Below, one piece after another: positions 46,559 through 60,305 of a stretch of DNA of 64,000 nucleotides (positions are counted from its first letter, which is position 1; each line of letters starts with the position of its first letter). The stretch spans positions 111,014,141 to 111,078,140 of the forward strand of contig NC_079487.1 of the NCBI RefSeq assembly GCF_020520425.1, given 5' to 3'. The DNA is from Spinacia oleracea. Lineage: Eukaryota; Streptophyta; Magnoliopsida; Caryophyllales; Amaranthaceae. Under the pieces are notes generated by a model that saw only the letters and a list, made by a program, of their open reading frames with translations, had not been told where the DNA came from and did not search any database. A program made the translations under genes and the position numbers.

Positions 46559-48886
46559 GTGCAGGGGTGTGCACAGTGCTCTTGGTGCACTGGTGTCCAA
46601 ACGACATGCAATAAATATAAAACGCGGATATCTTGTTGAATCCGGAGAAGAAAAGAACAAACGTTGTTTTTTTTGATAAAAAAAGAACAAACGTTGTTCT
46701 TTTGTTAAAAAAAAGAACAATGACTGCTCTGTCCCTTTTTTTTCGTTCTTTTGTTTTTCACTCCATTTTTCTGGTATATATACCTTTTTTTATATAATTT
46801 TCGAATCAGAATTTGTGAAGAGGAGAGAGAAAAACTATGGAAAGGAGAGAGAAACTGTGAAGAGGAGAGAGAAACTAATGGAAAATTCTCAGATATTGGT
46901 TGATTTTTCTACTTCAATATCAAATTCTATTGATTCTTCTTCTTCAAATTTGAATTCCTCTGCTGATAATCCGATTTGTGAAGGTAATTTTTCAATTTTT
47001 TAAAATGAATTACTTATTTATGATGATTTTGATTTCCATGTTCATTATTTTCATCATTTCAATTTATTTTGATTTTTTTGATCATTTCGATTTCTGCATT
47101 TCTCAATAACCTTGATTAATGTATTTTGATTCTATATTTTGATAATTTTGATGATTAATGTATCTTGATTATATATTTCTGATGATTTTGATTTCTGTTC
47201 TTTTTTCGATTTTATATGTTCTTTTAGTCTTATCTTTTGTTCTTTTATATATTGGTTCTCATATATGTATTAAGAGATTGTAATAATACAGAAAATAATT
47301 ATTGAACATGTTGTTCTTTTTTGCTTTAGCTTGTTGTTCTTTGTTCTTTTTTGCTTTAGCTTGTTGTTCTTTTGATATTACACACTTCAGATCAAATTGT
47401 TCTTTTACCATTTTTGTTGTTCTTTTATCTTTTTTGTTGTTTTTTTTTCACATGGTTAAAATAAGTGTTCTACATGATATGTTCTTTTCTGCTATTTTTA
47501 ATGTTCTTTCTCTTTACTTTATTATGTTCTTTTATACTCTATTGTTGTTTTACATGGTTAAAATAAGTGTTCTACATGATATGTTCTTTTCTTTATTTAT
47601 AATGTTCTTTTTCTTTATTTATAATGTTCTTTTAGGTTCATCCTCTTTTTGTTCTTTTGAGGAATTGCTCTGTTTATTCAGCCTCTCTTCATGTTCTTTC
47701 AGCTGTTTTTGAAGATTTAACATCATTTGTTGCTGGTCAAGTAAAAGCTTCCTTTGCTCTTCAACACTGTACTTTTTGAAAAAAGAACAAACATAAAAGA
47801 ACATTAAGATTTATATCTAATAAACATAAAAGAACAGAACAACAAAACCCAAAAAAAAAAACAACTGCACCGTTCTTATCATGAACATGGCTTGTATTTC
47901 TTCTCTTTCCCCCTCTTTTTTTTTATTTTTTTTATTTTTCATTTTCTATATATATAATATTTCTCCTATTTGATTCATAACTTCTCATTTTAGAAACACA
48001 TTCTTGAGATAGAAAGAGGAGAGCTTTTAGTTTCTCCCAACAAAAGAGAGATTTTATGAGAGAGAAAGTTCAAAACAAATTTTCTCCTCCTTCTTTCTCT
48101 GAAATGTGATTTTAATTGAATTACGTTTACAAAAAACTAGTTTATTAAGCGAAATACTATTTCAATTTCGCTATTTTTTGATTTTTTTTATTCATTCAAA
48201 GAGGTTTATGCTGTTGATGAAGGTGCATCGGGTGATTAAGGTAAATTTCCTCGTTCTTAATTCTTTGTTCTTTTTAAATTTTAATGTTCTTTCCTTATAC
48301 CTTTCTATTTCTGTGGCATCAAAACAGTGTGTTCTTTTTTAGAATCAGCAATTGTTCTTTTTACATATTTATAGTGTTGTTTTCAGATATCTTTTGATAA
48401 ATAAAATAACGGAATTAGAACATAAATTGGTTGAAAAAGAACATTTCCAGAACTTAAAAGAACAAGAAAAAATATAGATCTGGTTTTAAAGTTCATCAAA
48501 GGTTCGTCGTTTTATTTTTTAATTAGAACATAAATTGGTTGGAAAAGAACATTTCCAGAACTTAAAAGAACAAGAAAAATTATAAATCTGGTTTTAAAGT
48601 TCATCAAAGGTTCGTCGTTTTATTTTTTAATTAGAACATACTGTAAATTGGTTGGAAAAGAACATTTCCAGAACTTAAAAGAACAAGAAAAAATATAACT
48701 GCTTTTTATATTTGTACCTTTTGTCTGATTTGTCAATATTAGTGTTCTTTTTGTTAGTGTTCTTTTTGTTAATGTTCTTTTGTTAATGTTCTTTTTTTTT
48801 TGCGGTTTTTATTTTTGTTGCGTTTTATTGTTATTTATGTGCGTTTTGGGACAGGTGCACCAAGAGCACCATGCACACCCCTGCAC
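46559..48886. mobile_element. Non-autonomous TIR element rich in GTTCTTTT words
   Basis: Left end GTGCAGGGGTGTGCACAGTG and reverse-complemented right end GTGCAGGGGTGTGCATGGTG continue into CTCTTGGTGCAC, giving about 38 bases of inverted repeat with few changes. Flanks AATATGATG and AATCTGAGC agree at 6 of 9 positions, so a worn 9-base (Mutator-like) duplication is possible but not shown. The interior is filled with GTTCTTTT on the plus strand (at least two dozen) and AAAAGAAC (ten or more). No transposase is visible; short frames at 46815-47003 (plus) and 47619-47804 (minus, a coiled-coil-like LLLDQQQMMLNLQKQLKEHE) are unassigned and may be remains of cargo. Confidence 0.7.
48413..48695. repeat. 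Tandem repeat, 2.6 units of 108 bp
   Basis: Units begin at 48413, 48521 and 48629 with AATTAGAACATA and contain AAGAACATTTCCAGAACTTA and TTCATCAAAGGTTCGTCGTT. The third unit is partial. It lies in the GTTCTTTT-rich element. Confidence 0.88.
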
Positions 48887-49339
48887 AATCTGAGCGTTGC
48901 TCCGTTGTGGATATTGGTACTTTTTAAATATAGTAAGTGGGTCATGTGTCAACTTTTAAGGAGGGAGGGTGGGGTGATTTTTTAATGTTTTTTAGATGTT
49001 AGGAATACAAATGAGACCTTAAGAAAGTGAGAGAAACATATAAAATTAAAAAAAAAAATATGCCATTTATAGAAATGGTTAAAGTATTCTAGTACGACTT
49101 TATAAGGAAAGCGGTGCGAGTTTTCTGGGACGGAGGGAATACTTAGCAATGATTTGACGAGGAATGCTACAGAGTAAATATCATGTGATTTGTGTCCCTA
49201 TGGAATATATCAGTACCAAAAAAGCTGTTGGATATACTACATCAGTTGATGAAACTTCACCAGCAAGGCAAGCTCACCACAACAAGGGTAGTCTTGGCCC
49301 ACACTTGATTCCATCCCTTGTAACGACTTTCTGTTATTC
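48887..49339. other. Spacer with a possible Stowaway remnant and an unassigned short frame
   Basis: GGGACGGAGGGAATA at about 49126-49140 looks like one end of a Stowaway MITE whose partner was not found. The short plus frame at 49164-49352 (contains STKKAVGYTTSVDETSPARQ) has a protein-like composition but I do not recognise it; it could be a gene fragment. Confidence 0.35.
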
Positions 49340-50507
49340 TGTCAGCTTATGACATCTAGTTTGTCAGCTTATGACACCTATGATGATTATGATTGGTTGC
49401 TCGTTTTTATCCTGTATGTTGATTGGTTGTGACAACATTGCAGTAGAGTAGTTTATATTCCTTGCTCTTTCTTTCGTAAGGGTTGTAGAGTGTTTACCTA
49501 AGTTGTATCAGCAGACTCTCTCTCTCTAAATATAAGCTTCTATGCAGCTCCTTCAATGGCTGCTTGAGCACCAAATATTATGTTTCTTATTATCTGTTAT
49601 TAGCTTGTTTTCAACATGGTATCAGAGTGGGTGTTAAAGAACCATAATCAATAAACTTAGTTGATTCCAGAAATTCAGTCAGTTTCTTCAGAATCCGAAG
49701 TTCATCCTGCAATTAGAGGTCTGTTGTTCCTCTTTCTGAAATTTGTAGAAATATTTTTGGTTATTTTTGGTTGAGCATTCTGCCATTGATTGATTGTTGT
49801 TGGTTTTCCACCTGCAAATCTGCTAAATAGTTTTGAGATTATCAATTTCTTCCTCATAAAATCTGAAATACTTCATTCTTAGATTCATTCCTTCCTGTTT
49901 TTCTTTGTTGAAAAATGACACAACAAACTACTCCTTTTCCTCCTAATCAAGATCCTTCTAGTCCATTTTACTTACATCCTACGGACAATACTGCAAATCA
50001 ATTGATTTCAGTAAAACTTAAAGGAGAAGGAGAAGCATATGGAGACTGGAGAAGAAGTATGATGATCTCCATGTCTTATAAGAATAAATTAGGGTTTGTA
50101 TATGGATCAATAGCCAAACATGATGCTACTGCTAGCACATATCAAGCTTGGATGAGATGTAAAGATATGATGATATACTGGTTGCTTTTTAACCTAGATT
50201 CAAGCATTGCAAAGAGTGTGGTGTATTTTAACACAACTAGAGAAATGGCTGGATCTTGAAGAGAGATTTGGATTTGTTTCTGGACCTCAATTGTTTGCAT
50301 TAGAACAACAAGCTTCTGATATTACTCAGGGAACACAAAGTATATCAAAAAAATTACTGAAATCAAGTCTATTTGGGATAAGTTGAGTGCAGCAAACCTC
50401 TTGCCTTGTTGCACCTGTAATCTGTGCACTTGCAATTTGACACAGAAAATTTCTAAAATGCAACAAGATCATAGACTTATGCAATCTAGCCACAGCAAGG
50501 GGAAATC

Positions 50508-51854
50508 TGAAGGAAATAATGCCCTTGGTCCAAGTATGCATTTAATGGTAAGTCTAATAAATGCGGTTCAGTATATAATTATACAAGTTAATAATTCAGT
50601 GAGATCAAGTGAACTGTATGCCTAGCTAGAGGCCGCTTCAGTTCAAGTGGATTAATGATATTAATCAACAGCTTACTCTTGACTGAACCCGTAGGGTCAC
50701 ACAAATAGTACGTAAACGGATCAAGTATTTAATGGCATTAAATACTCAATATGTGGATATTCGGAATCGACGGATCTTGGTTTCAGTGGTAGCTGAGATC
50801 GTCAAAGACAAATAAATGAATACTCCGGAAACGATGATATTGCCGGAAACGGAAATATGGATCGTATCGGAAATATAAATATTATCCAAGTCGTAGATGT
50901 TGCCGGAAACGGAAACATGGTACGTATCGGAAAATATTATCGGAAATGAAAATATTGCCGAAATCTGAAATATTACCGGAAACGGAAATATTGTCGGAAT
51001 CGAAAATATTATCGGAATCGGAAAATAATTCTGGAAACGGAAATATTAAATATTCGTTTGAAGCGGAAATTAATTTCGGAATCGGAAATGTGAAATATTG
51101 TTCGTATCGGAAATGAATTCCGGAATCGGGAAAATAATCGGAAGCGCGTCGTACGAATTAGCATCGGACGAGCTTGCTAGACGAAGGCCCAGCGCGAAGC
51201 CAGGCCAACGTCCAGCAAGCGTGGCGCGCCTCACAAACAGCCCAAGGCCACGCCAGGCCCAGCGCGCGCCTAGGCTGCGGCAGCTTCGTGGGCTTTTGCG
51301 CGGGCATGGCCTGCGCGCATGCGGGTCATGCTCGTGTGTGTTTGTGTTTGCGTACGAAACCTAAACGGTGTAGGATTCGTTTAAGATTAAATTCCTATAC
51401 CTACTAGATAAATTAATTAATAGAGTTTAAATTAAATTCAAATTAATTAATTCGTTTCCTAGTAGGATTTCAATACCTTTTCCATACCCTATAAATAGGT
51501 GATTAATGCTCACAATTTATAACGAGTTTTCTAAGTATTCAAGAGAATTTTAGGCATAAAATTCAATCACTTATTTTGCCTCATAATAGCCGAAAATACA
51601 TAGTACCTTTGGGGCGATTCTAGTTAGTCAAACCTAAGGCGGATCCGGACGTGATGTGGACTTTCTACGGAGGGACGACACTTGGAGTCCTAAAGACTTG
51701 TTCTTGTTCGGTTGGGGCGCAGCAAGGGAGGGCACGCTACAAAGAGTATGCATCCTAAATTATGCTAATTGTTATGTGGCAATTAATTTGGAATCCTGGC
51801 TTTTATGGTTTTTCCGCATGATTTATATTCATTTATATGTATCATAACCTAACA
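50508..51854 (+). mobile_element. Solo LTR of the same family as the full-length copia at 52155
   Basis: It begins TGAAGGAAATAATGCCC and ends CATAACCTAACA, as the LTRs of the full copy do, with 5-base flanks AAATC at 50503-50507 and 51855-51859. At 1347 bases it is 6 longer than those LTRs and clearly more different from them than they are from each other, so it is the older arrival. No internal sequence remains. Confidence 0.92.
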
Positions 51855-52154
51855 AAATCTACTCATGGATCAACCACTGCCAACTATATCTCATGCCTAT
51901 AGAATGTTGGCACAAGAAGAAAGGAAAAGAGAACTCAGTGTACCCTCAGTTCAACATCATGAGAGCCATGCCTTTGCAACAGACATAAGGAGATACAATG
52001 TTTATCATAACAAAGGAAACTACATAGGATCACAACAATCTTATGGCAGAAATAATTTCTCATACAACAATGCAGTTGGTTCTGGAGGGAACAAAGCACC
52101 TGTTTACAGAAGGCCTACTTCAAGCTATTATTGCGATCACTGTAAAGTGAATGG

Positions 52155-53495
52155 TGAAGGAAATAATGCCCTTGGTCCAAGTATGCATTCTATGTTAAGT
52201 CTAATAAATGCGGTTCAGTATTAATTAACAAGTTAATAATTCAGTGAGATCAAGTGAGCTGAATGCCTAGCTAGAGGCCGCTTCAGTTCAAGTGGAATTA
52301 ATGATATTAATCCACAGCTTACTCTTGACTGAACCCGTAGGGTCACACAAATAGTACGTAAACGGATCAAGTATTTAATGGCATTAAATACTCCATCTAT
52401 GAATATTCGGAACCGACGGATCTTGGTTTCAGTGGGAGCTAAGATCGTCACAGGCAAGAAATGAATACTCCGGAAACGATGATATTGCCGGAAACGGAAA
52501 TATGGATCGTATCGGAAATATGAATATTATCCAAGTCGTAGATGTTGCCGGAAACGGAAACATGGTACGTATCGGAAAATATTATTGGAAATGGAAATAT
52601 TACCAGAATCGGAAATATTGCCGGAAACGGAAATATTGTCAGAATCGGAAATATTGCCGGAATCGGAAAATAATTCCGGAAACGGAAATATTAAATATTT
52701 GTTCGAAACGGAAATTAATTCCGGAATCGGAAATATTAAATATTGTTCGTATCGGAAATAGATTCCGGAAATGGAAATTTAATCGGAAGCGTATCGTACG
52801 AATTAGCATCGGACGAGGCCTGCCGGACGAAGGCCCAGCACGAAGCCAGGCCGTCGCCCAGCAAGCACGCACGTCACAAGCCCAGCGCGCGCCAAGGCCA
52901 CGGATGCGTGGGCCTTGCTGCGTGGGCTGCAGCTCGCACGCATGGGCAGTCCTTGTGGCTGCCGTGTGTGTGTGAGTTTGTGCTCATGCGTGATTCCTGA
53001 ATCTGCAAGAGTCAGTGTATGATTAAATGTCTATTCCTAATTGGATAAATTAATTAAATAGAATTCATGTAGGATTCTAATTCCAATTAATTCGCATCCT
53101 ACTAGGATTACGATTCCTTTTCCATAACTCTATAAATAAAGGCCTAGGGGTCATAATTTATACACAAGTTTCAAAGTATTCAAAAGTGAGTTTTTTGAGA
53201 GAAAATTAAAACACATCTTGCTCATAAAAGTGCCGAATTTTCTAGTACCTTAAGGGCGATTCTAGTTGGTCAATCTTAAGGCGGATCCGGACGTGCTGTG
53301 GACTATCTACGGAGGGACGACATTTGGAGTCCTAAAAGACTTGTTCTTGTTCGGTTCGGGCGCAGCTAGGGAGGGCACGCAACAAAGAGTATGCATCTAA
53401 TTATGCTATATGATTATGTGTAAATAATATGTTGTCCTGGGTTAATGGTTGTTTCCGCATGATTTATGTAATGTCATATGTATCATAACCTAACA
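52155..53495 (+). repeat. Left LTR of the full-length copia
   Basis: 1341 bases, TG...CA. Between about 52460 and 52790 the word CGGAAACGGAAAT and variants (CGGAATCGGAAAT) repeat some 15 times, a short-unit minisatellite, followed by a GC-rich patch to about 52970. CTATAAATAAA near 53132 could be the TATA box of the element promoter. Confidence 0.93.
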
Positions 53496-54259
53496 GTGGT
53501 ATCACGAGCCCCTTATTATTTTCATAATCTAAATTGCATGAACATGGTTAAATATTACAAATTTGCAAGAATTAAAAGGGGTGATTAATTTTCGTAATTG
53601 TTAATTAATTGCAAATTGCGTTTATTTAATTATATGTACGCAGTTTTTCGGCAGTTTCTTCATTACTCATCCGAATTGAGTGATTTTTGTGTCAATTCCG
53701 CATGTAAAAGGCATTCTAAAATTTTGACAAAAATAGTATTTTTCTGCCGAACCCAGAATTCTCAAATTCGAAGTCTAACTATGACTTTTCGAAGGTTTTA
53801 GTTTTTCGAATGCAAAATTTCGTAAATTTAAGATGTTAAATTAAATATTTGCTATTCCTGTTGATAAATCTTGAATTTTTGATTGACCTACTGCATATGT
53901 TTAACAAGTTTGAATGCCTAGTCTTGTTAATTATGCAATCTAATTTGTAATTATGATTAATTTGTTGAAAATTAGAATAATTTAGAATTAATTTGATTTT
54001 CATAATTAATTGTAATTTAATTAGAAACCTATGATTAAAAACCACCATAAAAATTGTAAATTTACGATAAATTTTAAATTTTTATGACCTAGACTTGAAT
54101 CCATATCAATCGGAAATCAACTGGATAATAAATTTTCGATTTTTCGCCCTAAAATTATGAAATTAATAATATTTATTAATTTGTCATTAATTTTAAATAT
54201 AAATTTTAAATTTTTATGCGATTCGTTCAAATAACTTGCACGCACGAAGCAATGGACGC

Positions 54260-54895
54260 TTCGTGTTACCCTTAAGGGGTGTTGTATAATGCGGGCATGC
54301 GACGACGAGCAAGGGAGCTCGTCGCCCGTGCGGCACGAATGCAATGAGCAAGGGCGTAGTGCACGAGCGCAAGGCAGCAGCCCTGCCTTGTGTCGTGTGC
54401 CACGAGCAATGAACGAATGGGCATGGGCGAAGGGCGAGCCAAGGCAGTCGCGTGTGGGCAGCAAGCGAGCTGCGCCACAACGCGCGCTGCCTCGCACAAG
54501 TGCGCGCAGCCTCGCGCGCAGCGAGCGCAAGCTCGCGTGCCACGAGCGCTGCGCCCAGCACTGCTCGCGCGCGCAGCGCGCGATGTCGCTCGCCCAGCGA
54601 GCGATGTCGCGCACCAGCGAGCGATGGCTCGCGCGCGCAGCGCGCGATGTCGCTCGCCCAGCGAGCGATGTCGCGCCCCAGCGAGCGATGGCTCGCGCGC
54701 ACAGCGAGCGAGCCAGCGCGCCCAGCGAGCGATCTCGCGCGCGCACTGCGAGCGATAGCTCGCGTGCGATGGGGCGCTGTGCGGAGGCTTGCGATGAGAC
54801 AGCAGCAGCTATGCGACGAGCGCATGGGCTGCGCGCACATGGCCAGCAATGGCTGTGTGCGTACGGCCCATGGGCATGCAACGCGTAGGGTGTTT
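54260..54895. repeat. GC-rich repeat block in the copia leader, with 64-bp units
   Basis: About 630 GC-rich bases in an AT-rich leader. Units starting CTCGCGCGC lie at 54564, 54628 and 54692, 64 bases apart. Within them, GCGAGCGATG and inverse CGCTCGC alternate, so the RNA could fold strongly. The Ala/Arg/Ser-rich frames on both strands here (54117-54931) are read-throughs of the repeats, not genes. Confidence 0.9.
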
Positions 54896-56338
54896 GCGTT
54901 ACGATTAGATCGTTTTGAATGTTTAATTTGAAAATTTCAGTTCACGAAATTTTAATTAATTTTAAAATTAATAATTTGAATTAATTTCTTGGATTTTAAT
55001 TTTGAATATTATAATTATAATAAATGAAATTTATTCTAATTATTTTACTAAAATTAAAATCATGAATTAATTTAAATGCGACTGAAATTAAATTAAATTT
55101 TTGGATTCAATTATAAATTTATATGAGCTTTAAATTTTAATTAAATTTGTATGTTTCCGGTTAGACTAGAAATACAATTTTATGTTTAAAATTAGTAAAG
55201 CATATGAATTTATTGGTTTGAGTGGGAGCGCTTTTTAGTCATAAACTCTTGATTAGGTCTACAAATCCTTAAGGTTAAAACAACTTGATTAGAATTAATA
55301 AGGACTGAATAATTGGTAGATTATTGGTGCCCTTGATTAATTGCTGCAAATGTTTACGTGATGCATAATGTGTTTTACTAACCAGCTATGTGGGCCATTC
55401 ATGATAATGAATGGGTGAATGGTATATATTGTATATGTACTGTTTTGCAGGTTATGAAGTGACTAGTATGGCCCAAATAGGATAGAAAATATGGTCTGCG
55501 TACCATTAATTTGAATGTAATTGGTCTAAAGTACCAAAGTTATTTTTCAATTCAAATATGGTCTGCGAACCATCAAATAGTTGTAATTAGTTATAGCTTA
55601 TCCTATTTGAAGAAAATGGTGCCTCCCACGGAGATTTTCAAGACGGACTTTGAAGTCAAAGCTTCAAGATGAAGTCGGGCCATACTAGATCACAAATATC
55701 TTATGCATGTTTTAAGTTATTTATTGCTTTAAATATGTCTTAAAATGCATGAGATCAAAAGCTTGATTATGTTGCATGATTAAGGATTTTAGTTCACTTA
55801 AAATCTAACCAACATAGTAAGAGCCTTAAGTTCCAAACTTAAAAATTGAGTTAAAAGGTGCCATGCCAAAATATACACTTGCTTGGATATCCTTTACATC
55901 AATCTAGTAATAGTTTTCGCTCAGCGAGGTGTTACTTATTGGTCCTAAAGGGGCAAGGTACACAAATAATTGTGAGTACATGTTAGTTTTGGTGAAACTC
56001 AACGATATAAGTAAGGAGTCCTTTTATGTCGTGGCAAATTCGATAGGTTTACCTAATAAGTTCTTAGACGTACCTATCAACCAAGAATAGTTTCTAGACT
56101 ATTAGCAAAAGGCTTTTGCTTACCTAAGATGTTCTAGGATTAAGTCGACAAACTGTGCTTAGTTCTTCAAATGATTTTAGGATCTTGGAATCATTTTATT
56201 CACACCTGCCGGAACACATAATTCGAATAAAATGCTTAATAAACACTGAATTATGCATGTATGCTAGAATTTAAGTTTATTAAGAGAAACTGTGAATGGT
56301 TATTTATTTGTTTATTCTTTTCAATTGTAGTTTTTAAT

Positions 56339-59300
56339 ATGGCAAACAACAATTCATTCAACATTCGATCAATTCTCGAAAAGGAGAAGTTGAACGGGAA
56401 AAACTTCCTTGACTGGCAAAGGAACTTGCAAATAGTTCTTATGCAGGAAGAAAAGGAGTATGTCCTAGATGAGGCGATGCCCGAAGCTCCTGGCGACGGG
56501 GTCACTCAGGCTGCCCTCAATCGTTGGATTGATGCCAACAAGGATGTGAAATGTCTAATGCTCGCCACCATGAGTGCGGATCTGCAGAAAACGTTCATCA
56601 ACTCAGATGCTTTCACAATCATCAGTGAGTTGAAGAACATGTTCCAAGATCTGGCTCGAGTCGAAAGATTCGAGACTCATAGGCAAATTCTTGAGACCAA
56701 GCTTAAGAAAGGCGAGCCCGTAAGTCCACATGTTCTCAAAATGATTGGACTCATTGAGAATATGAGTCGGCTGGATCAGCAATTTTCTCAGGAAATGGCT
56801 ATAGACACCATCCTCCATTCTCTTCATAGCGGGTATGATCAGTTCAAACTGAACTACAGTATGAATAGTCTGGACAAAACGCTCACTGAGCTTCACGGTA
56901 TGCTGAAGACCGCTGAAAAGACGCTCAAAAGTGATAAGCAGGATGTGCTTATGGTGCGTGGGGGCAAGTTCAAGAAATCTGGAAAGAAGAGGAATGCTAA
57001 GAAAGGTGGCAACAAGGCCAGCCCAACTAAGCAAACTGGCGCCAAATCTGCAAAGAGGAAGGTCAGTCAACCCACTTCTGAATCCGAATGCTTCTACTGC
57101 AAGAAGAAGGGGCATTGGAAGAGAGATTGCTTGAAGCTAAAGGAAGATCAGAAGAACGGAACAGTCGTTCCATCTTCAGGTATTTTCGTTATAGACTGTA
57201 TACTTGCTAATTCAACTTCTTGGGTATTAGATACAGGTTGTGGCTCACACTTATGTTCCAATCCACAGGGACTAAGAAGAAGTAGAAAGTTAAGCAAGGG
57301 TGAAGTCGACCTACGAGTGGGAAATGGAGCACGGATTGCTGCATTAGCCGTAGGAACTTACTATTTGTCGTTGCCCTCCGGGCTAGTTTTGGAACTGGAA
57401 GAATGTTTCCATGTTCCAAGTCTTACTAAAAACATCATTTCAGTTTCTTGCTTAGATGCTAAGGGATTTTCCTTTATAATAAAAGACAATAGTTGTTCGT
57501 TTTATTTTAAAGAGATGTTTTATGGATCTGCTAGATTAGTCAATGGACTTTATTTATTAGATCACGACAAACAAGTATATAACATAAATACCAAAAAGGC
57601 CAAAAAGGATGATTCAGATCTCACCTATCTGTGGCATTGTCGATTAGGCCATATAAACTTGAAACGCTTAGAAAGACTTCAAAGGGAAGGAATTCTAGAA
57701 CCATTTGACTTAGAGGATTATGGTAAATGCGAATCATGTTTACTTGGCAAAATGACAAAGCAACCTTTCTCTAAAGATGGAGAAAGAGCAAATGAACTAT
57801 TGGGTTTAATCCATACAGATGTATGTGGACCAATGAGTACAAATGCTAGAGGTGGTTTCAGCTACTTTATCACTTTCACTGATGACTTCAGTAGGTATGG
57901 TTATGTCTACCTAATGAAGCATAAGTCTGAATCCTTTTGACAAATTCAAGGAATTTCAGAGTGAAGTAGAGAATCAATTAGGCAAGAAGATTAAGGCACT
58001 GCGGTCTGATAGAGGCGGTGAATATCTGAGCTATGAATTTGATGACCATCTGAAAGAATGTGGAATTCTATCAGAATTGACTCCTCCTGGAACACCACAA
58101 TGGAACGGTGTGTCAGAACGGAGGAACAGAACCTTGCTAGACATGGTCAGGTCAATGATGGGTCAGGCCGAACTTCCATTAGAATTTTGGGGACATGCAC
58201 TAAATACAGCTGCACTCACTATAAATAGAGCTCCTTCTAAAGCTGTCGAAAAGACTCCATACGAATTATGGTTTGGAAAGCCTCCAAATGTGTCTTTTCT
58301 TAAGATTTGGGGATGTGAAGTATACGTCAAACGATTAATTTCAGACAAACTTCATCCAAAATCTGACAAATGTATCCTTGTGGGCTATCCAAAGGAAACA
58401 AAGGGGTATTACTTCTACAATACATCTGAGAACAAAGTGTTTGTTGCTCGAGATGGTGTCTTTTTGGAGAAGGATCACATTTCCAAAATGACAAGTGGGA
58501 GAAAAGTAGACCTCGAAGAAATTCGAGTCGAACAACAAACTCTAGAGAATGCTCAAGATGACATTCAGGATGAAACTCAGAGATCTTTAGAAGAATCTGG
58601 TGAGAATCATGGTCAATCTAGAAATGTTACCCCGCGTAGATCGCAAAGATATAGATCTCAACCGGAAAGGTACTTAGGTATTTTGACGAACGAGAGCTAT
58701 GACGTTCTATTACTTGAAAGTGATGAACCTGCGACTTACAAGCAAGCTATGACGAGCCCTAGCTCCAAGCAATGGCAAGAAGCCATGCAATCTGAATTAG
58801 ACTCCATGTCTGAAAACCAAGTATGGGATTTGGTCGATTTGCCAGATGGCTACCAAGCCATTGGAAGCAAATGGGTTTTCAAACTGAAAAAGGACAAGGA
58901 TGGGAAACTTGAAGTTTTCAAAGCTAGATTGGTTGCAAAAGGTTACAGGCAAGTCCACGGTGTGGATTACGATGAAACCTTTTCACCAGTTGCAATGCTA
59001 AAGTCTATTCGAATAATGTTAGCAATCGCTGCATATTACGATTACGAAATATGGCAGATGGATGTCAAAACTGCTTTCTTAAACGGCGTTTTAACAGAAA
59101 CTGTGTTTATGACACAGCCTGAAGGTTTTGAGGATCCAAAGAATGCTAAAAAGGTATGCAAGCTAAAGAAATCAATCTACGGATTGAAGCAGGCATCCAG
59201 GAGCTGGAATATACGTTTTGATGAAGCGGTCAGTGACTTTGGTTTCATCAAGAACGCAGACGAATCTTGTGTATACAAGAAGGTCAGTGGGAGCAAAATT

Positions 59301-60305
59301 GCTTTCCTAGTATTATATGTCGACGACATATTGCTTATCGGAAATGACATTCCTATGTTGAACTCTGTCAAGATTTGGCTTGGGAAATGTTTTTCGATGA
59401 AGGATCTAGGAGAAGCACAGTACATATTGGGCATCAAGATTTACAGAGATAGATCTAAAAGGATGATTGGACTTAGTCAAAGCACTTATATCAATAAGGT
59501 GCTTGATAGGTTCAAGATGGCGGACTCCAAGCGAGGCTACCTACCCATGTCTCATGGAATGACTCTAAGCAAGACTCAGTGCCCAAAAACACTTGATGAG
59601 CGTAGACGAATGAATGGGATTCCATATGCATCATTGATTGGTTCAATAATGTATGCTATGATATGTACACGCCCGGATGTTGCGTACGCACTCAGTGCTA
59701 CAAGCAGATACCAGTCAGACCCAGGAGAGGCGCATTGGACTGCTGCCAAGAACATTCTGAAGTACCTGAAAAGGCACAAAGATGACTTCCTGGTCTATGG
59801 TGGAGATGATGAATTAATTGTTAAAGGCTATACGGACGCAAGTTTCCAAACCGACAAAGATGATTTCAGATCACAGTCTGGGTTTGTCTTCTGCCTCAAC
59901 GGAGGAGCAGTAAGCTGGAAAAGTGCTAAGCAAAGCACCATTGCGGATTCTACAACTGAAGCGGAGTACATTGCTGCACATGAAGCAGCAAAGGAAGCTA
60001 TATGGCTAAGGAAGTTCATAGGAGAACTTGGTGTAGTCCCCTCCATTAAAGGACCAATAGCCCTGTATTGTGATAATAACGGAGCTATTGCACAGGCAAA
60101 AGAGCCTAGACACCACCAGAGAGTCAAGCATGTACTTCGTAGATTTCACCTTCTACGAGAGTTCGTTGAAAGAAAAGAAGTCGAGATAAGCAAAATTGGA
60201 ACTGATGACAACATATCAGATCCATTAACTAAACCTCTGCCGCAAGCGAAGCACAACTCGCACACTGCAGCTATGGGAATCAAGCATATTGGAGAATGGC
60301 TTTGA
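56339..60305 (+). CDS. Copia gag-pol coding region (about one break)
   Basis: The start MANNNSFNIRSILEKEKLNG leads into a copia gag (LDWQRNLQIVL), a zinc knuckle CFYCKKKGHWKRDC, the protease motif WVLDTGCGSHLC, the pre-integrase block LWHCRLGHINLKRL, integrase (HTDVCGPM; TPQWNGVSERRNRTLLDM), reverse transcriptase (KARLVAKGYRQVHGVDY; YVDDILLIG) and RNase H (DASFQTD; TTEAEYIA). Gag forms the particle; pol copies the RNA to DNA and inserts it. Order integrase before RT defines Ty1/copia; I could not settle the lineage (TAR/Tork/Bianca-like). The last residues GIKHIGEWL are typical for the C-end. It is nearly whole. Confidence 0.93.

Noticed and set aside
54117-54931. Long Ala/Arg/Ser-rich frames on both strands
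   Set aside because: They are open in several frames because the GC-rich repeats lack stop codons; no domain is recognisable.
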